NCBI GenBank assembly: GCA_046724395.1
Contig: JBKOWM010000061.1
Location: 1 to 32,488 of the forward strand
Direction of reading: 5' to 3'
From: DATAEU01 sp046724395
GTDB taxonomy: Bacteria; Actinomycetota; UBA4738; HRBIN12
Length of the DNA stretch: 32,488 nucleotides
Shown: one piece after another, positions 22,949-30,291 of the stretch
How the letters are laid out: the number at the start of each line of letters is the position of its first letter
Position numbering within the stretch: the first letter of the stretch is position 1
Notes under the pieces: generated by a model
Databases searched by the model: none
The model's input: the letters and a program-made list of their open reading frames with translations, nothing else
Told to the model about the DNA's origin: nothing
Position numbers and translations under genes: made by a program

Positions 22949-25437
22949 CGACGACGCGACGCCGCGGTCGCTGCGGCAACCGTCGCAAGGGCGAGCGCCG
23001 TCCAGGCCATCGCCGATCCCAGGAGTCCGCGCCCGATCGTCGGGTCCCGGTACGTGAGCCGGATCACGTGGCGGCCCGCCGATACGGGGACGCCTTGGAG
23101 GAAGTAGTCGGTGCGCAGCACCGGCGCCGGTCGGCCGTCGACCGTTGTGCTCCACCCGGCGTCCCAGGCGTTGCGGATGACGACGATCGAGGCGGCCGCC
23201 GCGTCGACCGTGATCCGAACGTCCTCCGGCCATCGCTCGAGGTATGCGGCGCTTCCGCTCGGGCCGGGCGTCCCGGTCGAGGACGAACCGACGCGATCGC
23301 CCTCGACCACGGCGTGGCGACTGGGATCGAACGTCGGATCCAGGACGGTATGGAGCGCCTGGACGCCGTTGCGCGCCTCGGTCCAGCTCGGAACGACCGA
23401 TGTGCGAGGCTGCCAACCCGCGACCTCGACGAGGACGTATCCGCGCTCGGTCGCGACGACGCGCCCGGGCACCGTTCGTTCCGTCCCGTTCGGCACCGTG
23501 GGCGGAACCCCGTTCGCCTCGATCAGGTAGCGGACGCCAAGGAGCCGTACGTCCTGCATCGAGGGAAGCTGGATGACCGAGGCGTTGTAGAAGACGGGCA
23601 GCGCGTCCGTCGCGCGAACGTACGACCAGTAGCGGGGCTGTTGGAGCGGTGAGTATCCGAGGGCGTCGAAAAGCTCGAAGACCATCGCGCGCCCGAGCAA
23701 CAGCGCCGGCCAGTCGTTCGGCCCCTGAGTGAAGAGGTAGCCCTTGTTGAAGTACGCGGCGGGCGGGATCCACGCGAGGTAGCGTCCGTCGTCCGGGCCC
23801 TGCGCGGCGATCGTCCTCGCGATCGGCCCCGGGGTCAGATAGCGCCCGACCGGCACCGTTGGCCATCGAAGTGGCTGCGGCGACAGCCCGGCGTGGTCGG
23901 CGCCGCTCGCGCCGGACGGCTCGCGTCCCTCGAGCCCGAGGAACACGGTCCCACCCGAGTAGACCGACGACCAGATCGAACCGCCGAGCAGGTCGGCTGC
24001 GAGCACCAGCGGGACGCCCAGGCGGGCCCATCCACGACCTCGAAACAGCGCCACCAGCGCCACGCAGGCGGCCGTCACACCGATCGCCGGGAGAACGAAA
24101 CGAACGGGGTTCGCGCCGAGGGCGATCGGCGCGACGACGGCGAGCGTCACGGCGCCGCCGAGCCACCACTGCGCCTCCCGTCCGGACGGCAGCCGGTCGA
24201 TGAACGACTGCAGCCCGAGCGCGCCGAGTGCCGGCGCGGTGATCAGCGCCACGTACCGGAGCCGTCCCGGGTTGTGCAGGTACACGTCCCCAAACGGCAG
24301 GCGAAGGATCGAATTGCGGAACCACTCGGCGCCGACGAACAGGTTCAGCGTGAGGACGTACGCGACCGCTCCCACGCCGAGGAACGCAAACGTGACATGC
24401 CGGCGTCCTCGTGCGCGAAGGGCGGCCGGAACGCACAGCAGGATCACCGCTCCGAGATAGGCGCCGGGAGCGCTCGCGAGTGCGAAGGGCCAGCCGCTCC
24501 AGACACCGCTCGTGGGCAGAGGCCGGCCCTGGGCGTCGGTGCCCGCCACGCGCGCGAGCGTCCTGCCGAGCGAGGCGTAACCGCCGCGCAGACTCGAGCG
24601 ATCGGCCAGAGCGAAGTGCGGGATCAGCAGGGCGAGGTTCGCGAGCGGCAGGAACCCCAGGAACGCGACGACAAGCGCGATTCCGCGAACCACCGTCGTG
24701 CGTCCCGCCCGCACCTCGTGCCCCGTCCGCGCGATCGAGTACGCGAACACCAGCGCGGTGCATATGACGAGGCCGTGCGAGAGATGCGCCGCCGCGACCT
24801 GGCCCCAAGCGAGAGCCGCGAGCGAAAGCCACCACACGCGCCGCCACGTAGGCGTTCCAAAGTAGCCGGAGGCGCCGACGAGCACGAAGGGCGTCCACGC
24901 GATGGCACCGGCGAACGGCAGCGAGATGACTACGTTCGACGCCGCGACCGCCATCGCGATGGACAGCCCCCCGGCCGTCGCGGCGAGGCGGCTCAGCCGC
25001 TCGCGACGGAGGAACCAATACAGACCGAGACCCGCGAGGATCGGTTGCAGCACGATGAACGCCCGCAGCCCGCCGCCACAGCCGAAGAGGACGGACGTCA
25101 GCATCCACGGTGCATAGAGCCACCCCGACTGCGGGTCCGCGGCGAACGGCGTCCCGGTCATCTCGAAGGGGTTCCAGAGCGGGACGTGACCGAGCGACAG
25201 GCTTCGTCCCATAAGGCACGAACGTGGCAGCCAGAACGAGAGGATGTCGGGATGCTGGTTGGACAGGAGGCCGGCGAACGTGATACCGCGCAACGCGATC
25301 AGCACGCAGACGACGATCAGCGCCGGGCCGGCGGCACCGGAAAGCGCGCGAACGCGGCGCCGGGCGTCCGAACGGCGTTTGCCGCCCGTCGCCGCGTCGA
25401 TCTCGGTGGGGGCGGCGCCCCGGTCGGCCGTTCGCAT
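22930..25437 (-). CDS. YfhO-like polytopic membrane protein
   Basis: 835 residues. After a charged N-terminus there are about a dozen hydrophobic segments up to about residue 500 (GPALIVVCVLIALRGITFAG, FIVLQPILAGLGLYWFL and others). A large outside-facing soluble domain follows, then a last helix near the C-terminus (AMAWTALALATVAAATAA). The early NQHPDILSFWLPRSCLMGRSLSLGHVPLWNPFEMTGTPFAADPQSGWLYAP block, and the late VVIRNAWDAGWSTTVDGRPAPVLRTDYFLQGVPVSAGRHVIRLTYRDP block, are typical of YfhO-family proteins, which are GT-C-like and thought to modify lipid-linked or wall polymers with sugars. The ATG at 25437 is 8 bases after a minus-strand TACGCT -10, so it is near-leaderless. It is divergent from ftsE and convergent with the reductase. 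Confidence 0.85.
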   Translation of the reverse strand: MRTADRGAAPTEIDAATGGKRRSDARRRVRALSGAAGPALIVVCVLIALRGITFAGLLSNQHPDILSFWLPRSCLMGRSLSLGHVPLWNPFEMTGTPFAADPQSGWLYAPWMLTSVLFGCGGGLRAFIVLQPILAGLGLYWFLRRERLSRLAATAGGLSIAMAVAASNVVISLPFAGAIAWTPFVLVGASGYFGTPTWRRVWWLSLAALAWGQVAAAHLSHGLVICTALVFAYSIARTGHEVRAGRTTVVRGIALVVAFLGFLPLANLALLIPHFALADRSSLRGGYASLGRTLARVAGTDAQGRPLPTSGVWSGWPFALASAPGAYLGAVILLCVPAALRARGRRHVTFAFLGVGAVAYVLTLNLFVGAEWFRNSILRLPFGDVYLHNPGRLRYVALITAPALGALGLQSFIDRLPSGREAQWWLGGAVTLAVVAPIALGANPVRFVLPAIGVTAACVALVALFRGRGWARLGVPLVLAADLLGGSIWSSVYSGGTVFLGLEGREPSGASGADHAGLSPQPLRWPTVPVGRYLTPGPIARTIAAQGPDDGRYLAWIPPAAYFNKGYLFTQGPNDWPALLLGRAMVFELFDALGYSPLQQPRYWSYVRATDALPVFYNASVIQLPSMQDVRLLGVRYLIEANGVPPTVPNGTERTVPGRVVATERGYVLVEVAGWQPRTSVVPSWTEARNGVQALHTVLDPTFDPSRHAVVEGDRVGSSSTGTPGPSGSAAYLERWPEDVRITVDAAAASIVVIRNAWDAGWSTTVDGRPAPVLRTDYFLQGVPVSAGRHVIRLTYRDPTIGRGLLGSAMAWTALALATVAAATAASRRRQRATR

Positions 25438-25445
25438 GGCCGCTC

Positions 25446-25451
25446 AGCGTA
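25446..25451 (-). promoter_or_regulatory. -10 element of the YfhO-like gene
   Basis: TACGCT on the minus strand, followed by eight bases and ATG, giving almost no leader. It shares the 99-base divergent region with the ftsE promoter. Confidence 0.45.
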
Positions 25452-25482
25452 GCCGCGGTTCGTTCCTTCGGCGGGGGTCGTC

Positions 25483-25491
25483 TGTTACACT
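25483..25491 (+). promoter_or_regulatory. Extended -10 promoter of ftsE
   Basis: TGTTACACT is a TGN-extended -10 (hexamer TACACT, 25486-25491) with TTCCTT at 25463-25468 as a weak -35 at 17 bases. The leader carries AGGTGA before GTG 25537. Confidence 0.5.
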
Positions 25492-25536
25492 CGCCCGCGG
25501 CTCGGCCCCCTGATATCGCCCGCTACCAGGTGAAAC

Positions 25537-26214
25537 GTGATCAGTGTTCAACACGTCACCAAGACGTACAAGAACGGCGTGACGGCCCTCGAAGACGTCA
25601 CCGTCGAGATCGAGAAGGGTGAGTTCGTCTTCATCGTCGGCACGTCCGGTTCCGGCAAGTCCACGTTCATCCGACTGCTTCTCAAGGAAGAGGAGACGTC
25701 CAGGGGCGACATCTTCGTGGCCGGCAAGCATCTGGCCAGACTCTCGCCCTGGAAGATCCCCTACCTTCGCCGGAATATCGGCACCGTGTTCCAAGACTTC
25801 AAGCTGCTCCAGGACAAGACGGTGTTCGAGAACGTCGGTTTCGCGCTCGAAGTCATCGGCAAGCCCAAGCACATCATCGATCAGCGCGTTCCCGAGATCC
25901 TCGATCTGGTCGGGCTCGGGGAGAAGCTCAACAACTTCCCCGACGAGCTGTCCGGCGGCGAGCAGCAGCGCGTATCGATCGCGCGCGCCTGCGTGAACCG
26001 TCCGCTCGTGCTCCTCGCCGACGAGCCGACCGGAAACCTCGACCCGAGCACCTCCGTCGAGATCATGCGGCTGCTCGACCGGGTCAACCGGATCGGCACG
26101 ACCGTCGTCATGGCGACGCACGATCAGGCGATCGTGGATGCCATGCGCCGCCGCGTCATCGAGCTCGACTGCGGGAAGGTCGTGCGCGACCAGGCGCGGG
26201 GGGTCTACAGCTGA
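25537..26214 (+). CDS. ftsE: Cell division ATP-binding protein FtsE
   Basis: 225 residues. The ATPase of the FtsEX complex, which acts at the septum to activate cell-wall hydrolases. Walker A GTSGSGKST (35-43), Q-loop Gln86 in TVFQDFKLL, ABC signature LSGGEQQRVSIARA (138-151), Walker B VLLADEPTGNLDP (158-170) and H-loop ATHD. The FtsE-typical N-terminus is present, including YKNGVTALEDVTVEIEKGEFVFIVG. GTG 25537 follows AGGTGA, and an extended -10 lies at 25483-25491. The stop overlaps the ftsX start (TGATG). The order ftsE - ftsX - smpB is the actinobacterial standard. Confidence 0.96.
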   Translation: MISVQHVTKTYKNGVTALEDVTVEIEKGEFVFIVGTSGSGKSTFIRLLLKEEETSRGDIFVAGKHLARLSPWKIPYLRRNIGTVFQDFKLLQDKTVFENVGFALEVIGKPKHIIDQRVPEILDLVGLGEKLNNFPDELSGGEQQRVSIARACVNRPLVLLADEPTGNLDPSTSVEIMRLLDRVNRIGTTVVMATHDQAIVDAMRRRVIELDCGKVVRDQARGVYS

Positions 26215-27143
26215 TGGCGTCGCGGCGGTTCGAGTTCCTGTTCCGGGAGGTGACGTCGGGACTCCGGCGCAACGGGCTGGTCGCGTTCGGGGCGATCTCG
26301 ACCACGTTCATAGCGCTCCTGCTGTTCGGCCTCGCGCTCCTCATCTCGCGACAGGTCGGGCTGATCATCGAGGCCACGACCGGGAACGTCGAAGTGGCCG
26401 TGTATCTTGCGGACACGGCGAACGCCGACACCGTGAACGCGGTGACGAGCAAGCTCCAGACCCTCGACATCGTCGAGAGCGTCACGTACCAGTCCAAGGC
26501 GCAGGCGTGTGAGGAGTTCAAGGACCTGTTCAAGCAGCAGCGTGCGCTCACGTCGGGGGTCTCCTGCGAGCCGGGCAAGAACCCGCTCCCGGCGTCGCTT
26601 CGCGTGAAGCTGAGCGACCCCGAGCAGTTCCGTCAGGTCCCCGCGGTCCTCGGCTGCAGCTTGGAGCAGGACGGCTACGTCTGCGCTCAGCCGGGGATCG
26701 ACAACGTCGTCGATCAGCACAAGGTCGTCGACACGCTGTTCAAGGTGACGCGGATCCTCCGCGTCGGAGTGCTCGTGGCCGCGTTCGTGATGCTCATCTC
26801 GGCGGCGGTGCTCATCGCCAATACGGTGCGAATGGGGCTGTTCGCACGACGCAAGGAGATCGGCATCATGAAGCTGGTCGGCGCGACGAACTGGCGCATC
26901 CGGCTGCCGTTCCTCGTCGAGGGGCTGTTCGAGAGCCTGATCGGCGCGACGGTCGCCATCTTGTTCCTGTTCGCGATGAAGGTCGCGTTCATCGACCCGC
27001 TGTACGGCAGCACCGCGCTCCGGTTCATCCCATGGATCACCAACAGCGACGTCGTCGCCATCATCCCGTGGATCGTTATCGCGGGCGCGGTCGTCGCGGT
27101 CGTCGCCGGTCTTGTCGGGATGCGCCGGTTCCTCGACGTCTGA
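26214..27143 (+). CDS. ftsX: Cell division membrane protein FtsX
   Basis: 309 residues. The membrane partner of FtsE, passing ATPase-driven movement to extracellular wall hydrolases. Four membrane helices: about 17-45 (NGLVAFGAISTTFIALLLFGLALLI), about 183-205 (VGVLVAAFVMLISAAVLIANTV), about 235-260 (FESLIGATVAILFLFAMKVAFI) and about 280-303. Between the first two lies the large outside loop, here with Cys pairs (AQACEEF...VSCEPGKN and LGCSLEQDGYVCAQPG), which may form disulfides. The FARRKEIGIMKLVGATNWRIRLPFLVEG motif is the conserved cytoplasmic loop. The ATG overlaps the ftsE stop. smpB follows 10 bases after. Confidence 0.95.
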   Translation: MASRRFEFLFREVTSGLRRNGLVAFGAISTTFIALLLFGLALLISRQVGLIIEATTGNVEVAVYLADTANADTVNAVTSKLQTLDIVESVTYQSKAQACEEFKDLFKQQRALTSGVSCEPGKNPLPASLRVKLSDPEQFRQVPAVLGCSLEQDGYVCAQPGIDNVVDQHKVVDTLFKVTRILRVGVLVAAFVMLISAAVLIANTVRMGLFARRKEIGIMKLVGATNWRIRLPFLVEGLFESLIGATVAILFLFAMKVAFIDPLYGSTALRFIPWITNSDVVAIIPWIVIAGAVVAVVAGLVGMRRFLDV

Positions 27144-27153
27144 GATCTCGGGC

Positions 27154-27627
27154 GTGAGCTCCAAGACGCCCCCGGGCGAGAAGACCGTCGTCTCCAATCG
27201 TCGCGCGTACCACGACTACGAGATCCTCGAGAAGTACGAGGTCGGCCTCAAGCTGACCGGCGCGGAGGTCAAGTCACTCCGCGGCGGCCGGGGCTCGCTG
27301 TCCGAGGCGTACGCGCGCGTTCGCGGCGACGAGGTGTGGATCGAGGGCATGCACATCCCGCCCTACGAGCAGGCGATGGACAAGCATCGCTACGACCCCA
27401 CCCGCACGCGCAAGCTCCTCCTGCGTCGCGACGAGATCGAGCGGCTGATCGGGAAGACTGCGGAGCGCGGACTCGCGCTCGTGCCGCTCAGGGTGTACTT
27501 CACGCACGGACTCGCGAAGCTCGAGCTCGGTCTCGGTCGGGGGCGGCGCCGCTTCGAAAAGCGGCAGGCGATCGCGGAGAGGGAGCACCGCCGCGAGATG
27601 GAGCGCGAGACCGGCCGTCGCCGATAG
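27154..27627 (+). CDS. smpB: SsrA-binding protein SmpB
   Basis: 157 residues. Carries tmRNA to stalled ribosomes in trans-translation. Recognised by SNRRAYHDYEILEKYEVGLKLTGAEVKSLRGGRGSLSEAYARV, then EVWIEGMHIPPYEQAM, the LLLRRDEIERLIGKTAERGLALVPLRVYFTHGLAKLELGLGRGRRRFEKRQ core, and the basic C-terminal tail that reads the empty mRNA channel (AIAEREHRREMERETGRRR). GTG 27154 starts 10 bases after ftsX; the frame is open further upstream but would run back into ftsX. Its RNA partner, the ssrA gene, is at 28934-29284 in the same orientation, separated by the minus-strand aminotransferase gene. Confidence 0.95.
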   Translation: MSSKTPPGEKTVVSNRRAYHDYEILEKYEVGLKLTGAEVKSLRGGRGSLSEAYARVRGDEVWIEGMHIPPYEQAMDKHRYDPTRTRKLLLRRDEIERLIGKTAERGLALVPLRVYFTHGLAKLELGLGRGRRRFEKRQAIAEREHRREMERETGRRR

Positions 27628-27660
27628 CCCGTTCGCTCGCGTCGAGCGCTCGCCTGCGGC

Positions 27661-28845
27661 CTAGCCGCGCGCCAGCCGGGCGAAGATCGGAAGCGCGCGC
27701 TCGACCATCTCGTCGTTTCCGGTGAGCGAGATTCGGAAGTATCCGGGCATCTCGACGACGCCACCCGGAAGGACGAACACGTTTTCCTCCGCCAAGCGAT
27801 CGACGAACGCGGCGTCGTCCGGATCGGGGGAGCGTGGGAGAAGATAGAACGTGCCCTGTGGACTGTGCAGGTCATATCCCGACGCGCGCAGACCGTCGAC
27901 CATTCGATCTCGCCGCTCCTGCAGATGCTTGACATCGATCGACATCCGCTCGAAGTCGGCGAATCCGCGCTGCAGAACGGCGTTCGGCACGCCGTTGCCA
28001 CCGAACGCCAGCTGACCGAGCATCAATGCGGCTCGGACCTCCTCGGGCTCCGGCATCTCGGGCGGGATCACCACATAGCCCATCCGCTGACCGGGCGTGA
28101 GGAGCGTCTTGCCGAACGTGTACACCAGGAACGAGTACGGGTGGAACTCGGTTGGGCTTCGAAACGGGACGTCGTCGAACACGATGCGCGAGTACGACTC
28201 GTCCGAGATGAGGTAGACAGGATGCCCGATCCGTTCTCCGGCGTCTCGCAGGACATCGGCCAGGCGTTGCAGCGTCTCGGCCGAGTAGATCTTGCCCGTC
28301 GGGTTGTTGGGCGTGTTGACGATGATCGCCTTCGTCCGCTCCGTGATGGCCGCCGCAATCGCGCCGACGTCGAGATCCCACGTCCCGAGGTCGCATCGCA
28401 CCCGAACGGGAGTCGCGGACGCTCCCAGGACGAGCGCCCGGTAGAAGAACCACGGCGGGCTGACGAAGATCACCTCGTCGCCGGGGTCGGCGGCGAGCCG
28501 GATCGCCAGCAGGAGCCCGGCAAAGGCGCCGTCGGTGAGATAGACGTCCTCGACTCGATACTCGACGCCACGACGCTCGCGAAGGGCGTCGACGACGGCC
28601 TCCCGGGCGTACGGTTCGTTGAACTTGTACGCGAACCAGCGCGGGTCCTCCGGGATCGCCCACCGCTGGATCGTCTCGACGAACTCGGGGAGCGCCATCT
28701 CCTGTGGGTTGCCGGCCACGAAGTCGGCCGTTTCGGGATTCGAGGGGTCGTGCCGAACGTACGCCGAATCGACGAAGAACCGCCAAAGCTGGGCGTCGGC
28801 CTCCTGGATCCGGCCGATCGTCGACGACAAGCGATGCACGCCCAT
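27661..28845 (-). CDS. PLP-dependent class I/II aminotransferase
   Basis: 394 residues, fold-type I. DFVAGNPQEMALPEFVETI at 41-59 takes the place of the usual N-terminal GxP region. Then TDGAFAGLLLAI (cofactor-phosphate side), VNTPNNPTGKIYS (176-188), LISDESYSRIVFDD (Asp215, Tyr218), and the Schiff-base Lys246 in YTFGKTLLTPGQRMGY. The C-terminal FRISLTGNDEMVERALP carries the substrate-carboxylate Arg. Such enzymes move amino groups between amino and keto acids; the substrate (aspartate, alanine, aromatic or other) is not readable. AGGAGG precedes the ATG at a 6-base gap, and TAGCGT (plus 28870-28875, minus strand) is a likely -10. It lies between smpB and ssrA on the opposite strand, sharing an 88-base divergent region with ssrA. 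Confidence 0.9.
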   Translation of the reverse strand: MGVHRLSSTIGRIQEADAQLWRFFVDSAYVRHDPSNPETADFVAGNPQEMALPEFVETIQRWAIPEDPRWFAYKFNEPYAREAVVDALRERRGVEYRVEDVYLTDGAFAGLLLAIRLAADPGDEVIFVSPPWFFYRALVLGASATPVRVRCDLGTWDLDVGAIAAAITERTKAIIVNTPNNPTGKIYSAETLQRLADVLRDAGERIGHPVYLISDESYSRIVFDDVPFRSPTEFHPYSFLVYTFGKTLLTPGQRMGYVVIPPEMPEPEEVRAALMLGQLAFGGNGVPNAVLQRGFADFERMSIDVKHLQERRDRMVDGLRASGYDLHSPQGTFYLLPRSPDPDDAAFVDRLAEENVFVLPGGVVEMPGYFRISLTGNDEMVERALPIFARLARG

Positions 28846-28861
28846 CCGCGTTCCTCCTGGA

Positions 28862-28918
28862 GGTAGCCGACGCTACCACGGGGAACATGTTCCGGGCGCA
28901 GCCGGGGTTTCGTATAGT
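28862..28918. promoter_or_regulatory. Divergent promoter region of the aminotransferase and tmRNA genes
   Basis: Minus-strand TAGCGT (plus 28870-28875) serves the aminotransferase; plus-strand TATAGT (28913-28918) serves ssrA. Between them lies a perfect 12-bp palindrome GGAACATGTTCC (28882-28893). A GGTAGC-CGAC-GCTACC inverted repeat covers 28862-28877. The palindrome would overlap the -35 region of the tmRNA promoter, a position suited to a shared regulator. Confidence 0.5.
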
Positions 28919-28933
28919 GACCGCAACTCAATA

Positions 28934-29284
28934 GGGGGTGTACTGGCTTCGACCTGGGCGTTCGCCGCTCAGGGGAAGCGGGCCGACGTCGCCGCATGCG
29001 TCGCTAAACAGGTGGCACAAACACAAGCGCCGATTCTGAATACGCGCTCGCTGCCTAATTAGTTAGGTAGCCGTCCGCCCGGGAGTGCCTGCTTCCCGGG
29101 GCCGGGCGTCGTGAGCAGGCTGACGGAGGCGGCTCCGCCCGGGGGCCGCCGCCGGACACCGCGCCCGGGCTGGCCGAGAGGTGCTCCGCCGGTGGGAGCC
29201 TCGAGGCGAGATCGACCGCCGGCTGCGCCCGGAGAAGCCCTGAACGGTCGCCTCGGCACGGGGGTTCGATTCCCCCCACCTCCA
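28934..29284 (+). ncRNA. ssrA: Transfer-messenger RNA (tmRNA)
   Basis: Rescues stalled ribosomes with SmpB. The 5' end GGGGGTG (28934-28940) pairs with CACCTCC (29277-29283) as a 7-bp acceptor stem with one G-U pair; A29284 is the discriminator and CCA is not encoded. The T-arm is GGGGG-TTCGATT-CCCCC (29260-29276). The conserved start GGGGGTGTACTGGCTTCGAC is present. The reading frame runs from GGC 29014 to TAA 29056-29058 and gives the tag GTNTSADSEYALAA, ending in the ALAA degron read by ClpXP and related proteases, and followed by TTAGTTAGG with backup stops. The body between holds several GC-rich pseudoknot candidates. TATAGT at 28913-28918 is its -10, so the 5' end is made by RNase P. 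Confidence 0.96.
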
Positions 29285-29293
29285 CTTACAGCG

Positions 29294-29322
29294 CCGCCGC
29301 CATCATCATGGCGTTCCGGCGG
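29294..29322 (+). terminator. Hairpin just after tmRNA
   Basis: CCGCC (29294-29298) / GGCGG (29318-29322) encloses GCCAT-CATC-ATGGC (29299-29312). It starts 10 bases after the tmRNA end. No T-run is seen, so this is a possible but unproven terminator. Confidence 0.35.
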
Positions 29323-29523
29323 GCGAGTTCCGTTCCGCGACGCCGTCGCGGCCTTGAAGCAAGATCACTCGCGATCCGGCCGTCGTCCAACGCTGGCGCG
29401 TATGCGGAACCATCGTTGACCTCGCGTGCCCGGGGGTGTTCTGGCAGTAGCACATCGAGCGAGCGCGACGGCTGTCGCGCACGTGTCCCGGAGTACCCGT
29501 ATGGAGGCAGCTCGCTTCGGCCG
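29323..29523. other. Stretch without a recognisable gene
   Basis: Short open frames exist on both strands but lack the strong third-position GC pattern of the real genes here. No integrase, direct repeat of the tmRNA 3' end or other sign of an inserted element is seen, although tmRNA 3' ends are common attachment sites. Confidence 0.4.
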
Positions 29524-29790
29524 CTAGCGGATCCGACCGGCGACGTCTCGCCGTGTGTGGTCACGAGGGACGAGCAGCGCTACGTTCGGTGCCGAGACGA
29601 CGTGCTCGATTCGATGCGCGTCCCGGCGCATCCATCGCACTATGACGGCGACCGGCAGGGCGACCGGGACGAGCAGCGTTGCCGCGAGCATGACCGCGAC
29701 GACGACCAGAGTCCGCACCCGGCGCGCGACGACCCGCACCTGCTCCACGCCGACATAGTGGCAGGCTGCGCGACTCGCGGTCTCGGACAC
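29524..29790 (-). CDS. Small single-pass membrane protein of unknown function
   Basis: 88 residues, not recognised. A hydrophobic helix at about 29-52 (LVVVAVMLAATLLVPVALPVAVIV) is flanked by basic residues on both sides (RRVR before, RWMRRDAHR after). Third codon positions are strongly G/C in this frame, as in true genes of the window, and nothing else explains the segment. The start is a GTG with no clear ribosome binding site. It stands alone, pointing toward the tmRNA gene. It could be a real short gene or a remnant. Confidence 0.5.
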   Translation of the reverse strand: MSETASRAACHYVGVEQVRVVARRVRTLVVVAVMLAATLLVPVALPVAVIVRWMRRDAHRIEHVVSAPNVALLVPRDHTRRDVAGRIR

Positions 29791-29850
29791 TTTTCCCGCG
29801 CACGGGGTCGTGAAGGCCGACGCGGCGCTGCGCCGGAATGTCGTCAGGAC

Positions 29851-29856
29851 TAGGCT
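29851..29856 (+). promoter_or_regulatory. -10 element upstream of the AI-2E transporter gene
   Basis: TAGGCT at 29851-29856, followed by a leader of about 36 bases containing GGACGGGAG before ATG 29899. Confidence 0.35.
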
Positions 29857-29898
29857 CGTCCGGTCTATCCGGAAGTCTCTTCAGGACGGGAGCCGCCT

Positions 29899-30291
29899 AT
29901 GGACGACGAAGGCGTTCGCGGCACGACCAGCGTGACGGCGCCCGCGCCCGCGGTCGGCCCGTCGCCGCCGCCGTGGATCGCGCCGATGATCCGGCGCGGG
30001 ATCTGGTGGGCGATCTCATACGTCCTCATCACGCTGGCCGCGCTTTGGTTCCTCGACGCCGAACGGAGCCTTGTCGGGTACCTCGTCACCGCCGGGCTCC
30101 TAGCGCTTGCGCTCGACCCCGCGGTCACGTGGCTCCACGAGAACCGCGGATGGCGCCGGGGAGCGCGACCGGGCTCCTGCTCGTCGCCCTGCTCCTCCTC
30201 ATGGTGTTGTTCGCCGTCACGCTCGCGGCGGTCGTGGCGCGGGAGGCCAACCAGGTCGTCGATCAGCTTCCTGCCTACATCGACAAGCTGA
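29899..30291 (+). pseudogene. N-terminal fragment of an AI-2E family transporter, out of frame with the rest
   Basis: From ATG 29899 the first 87 codons read as the normal N-terminus of an AI-2E/YdiK/PerM-type protein: a cytoplasmic leader, MIRRGIWWAISYVLITLAALWFL, then YLVTAGLLALALDPAVTWLHENRGWRRG. After the G-run at 30158-30161 this frame turns into unrelated Ser/Cys/Arg-rich sequence and stops at 30291. The true continuation (SATGLLLVALLLLMV) is in the frame of the next entry. One extra G in the run would join them. So this is half of one gene split by a one-base loss, by slippage or by sequencing error. Confidence 0.75.

Noticed and set aside
23893..25452. 519-codon plus-strand frame opposite the YfhO-like gene
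   Set aside because: Arg/Glu/Gln/His-rich shadow; the minus-strand protein has proper membrane helices and family motifs.
28882..28893. LexA/SOS box reading of GGAACATGTTCC
   Set aside because: The spacing between GAAC and GTTC is two bases, whereas known actinobacterial and Bacillus boxes have four.
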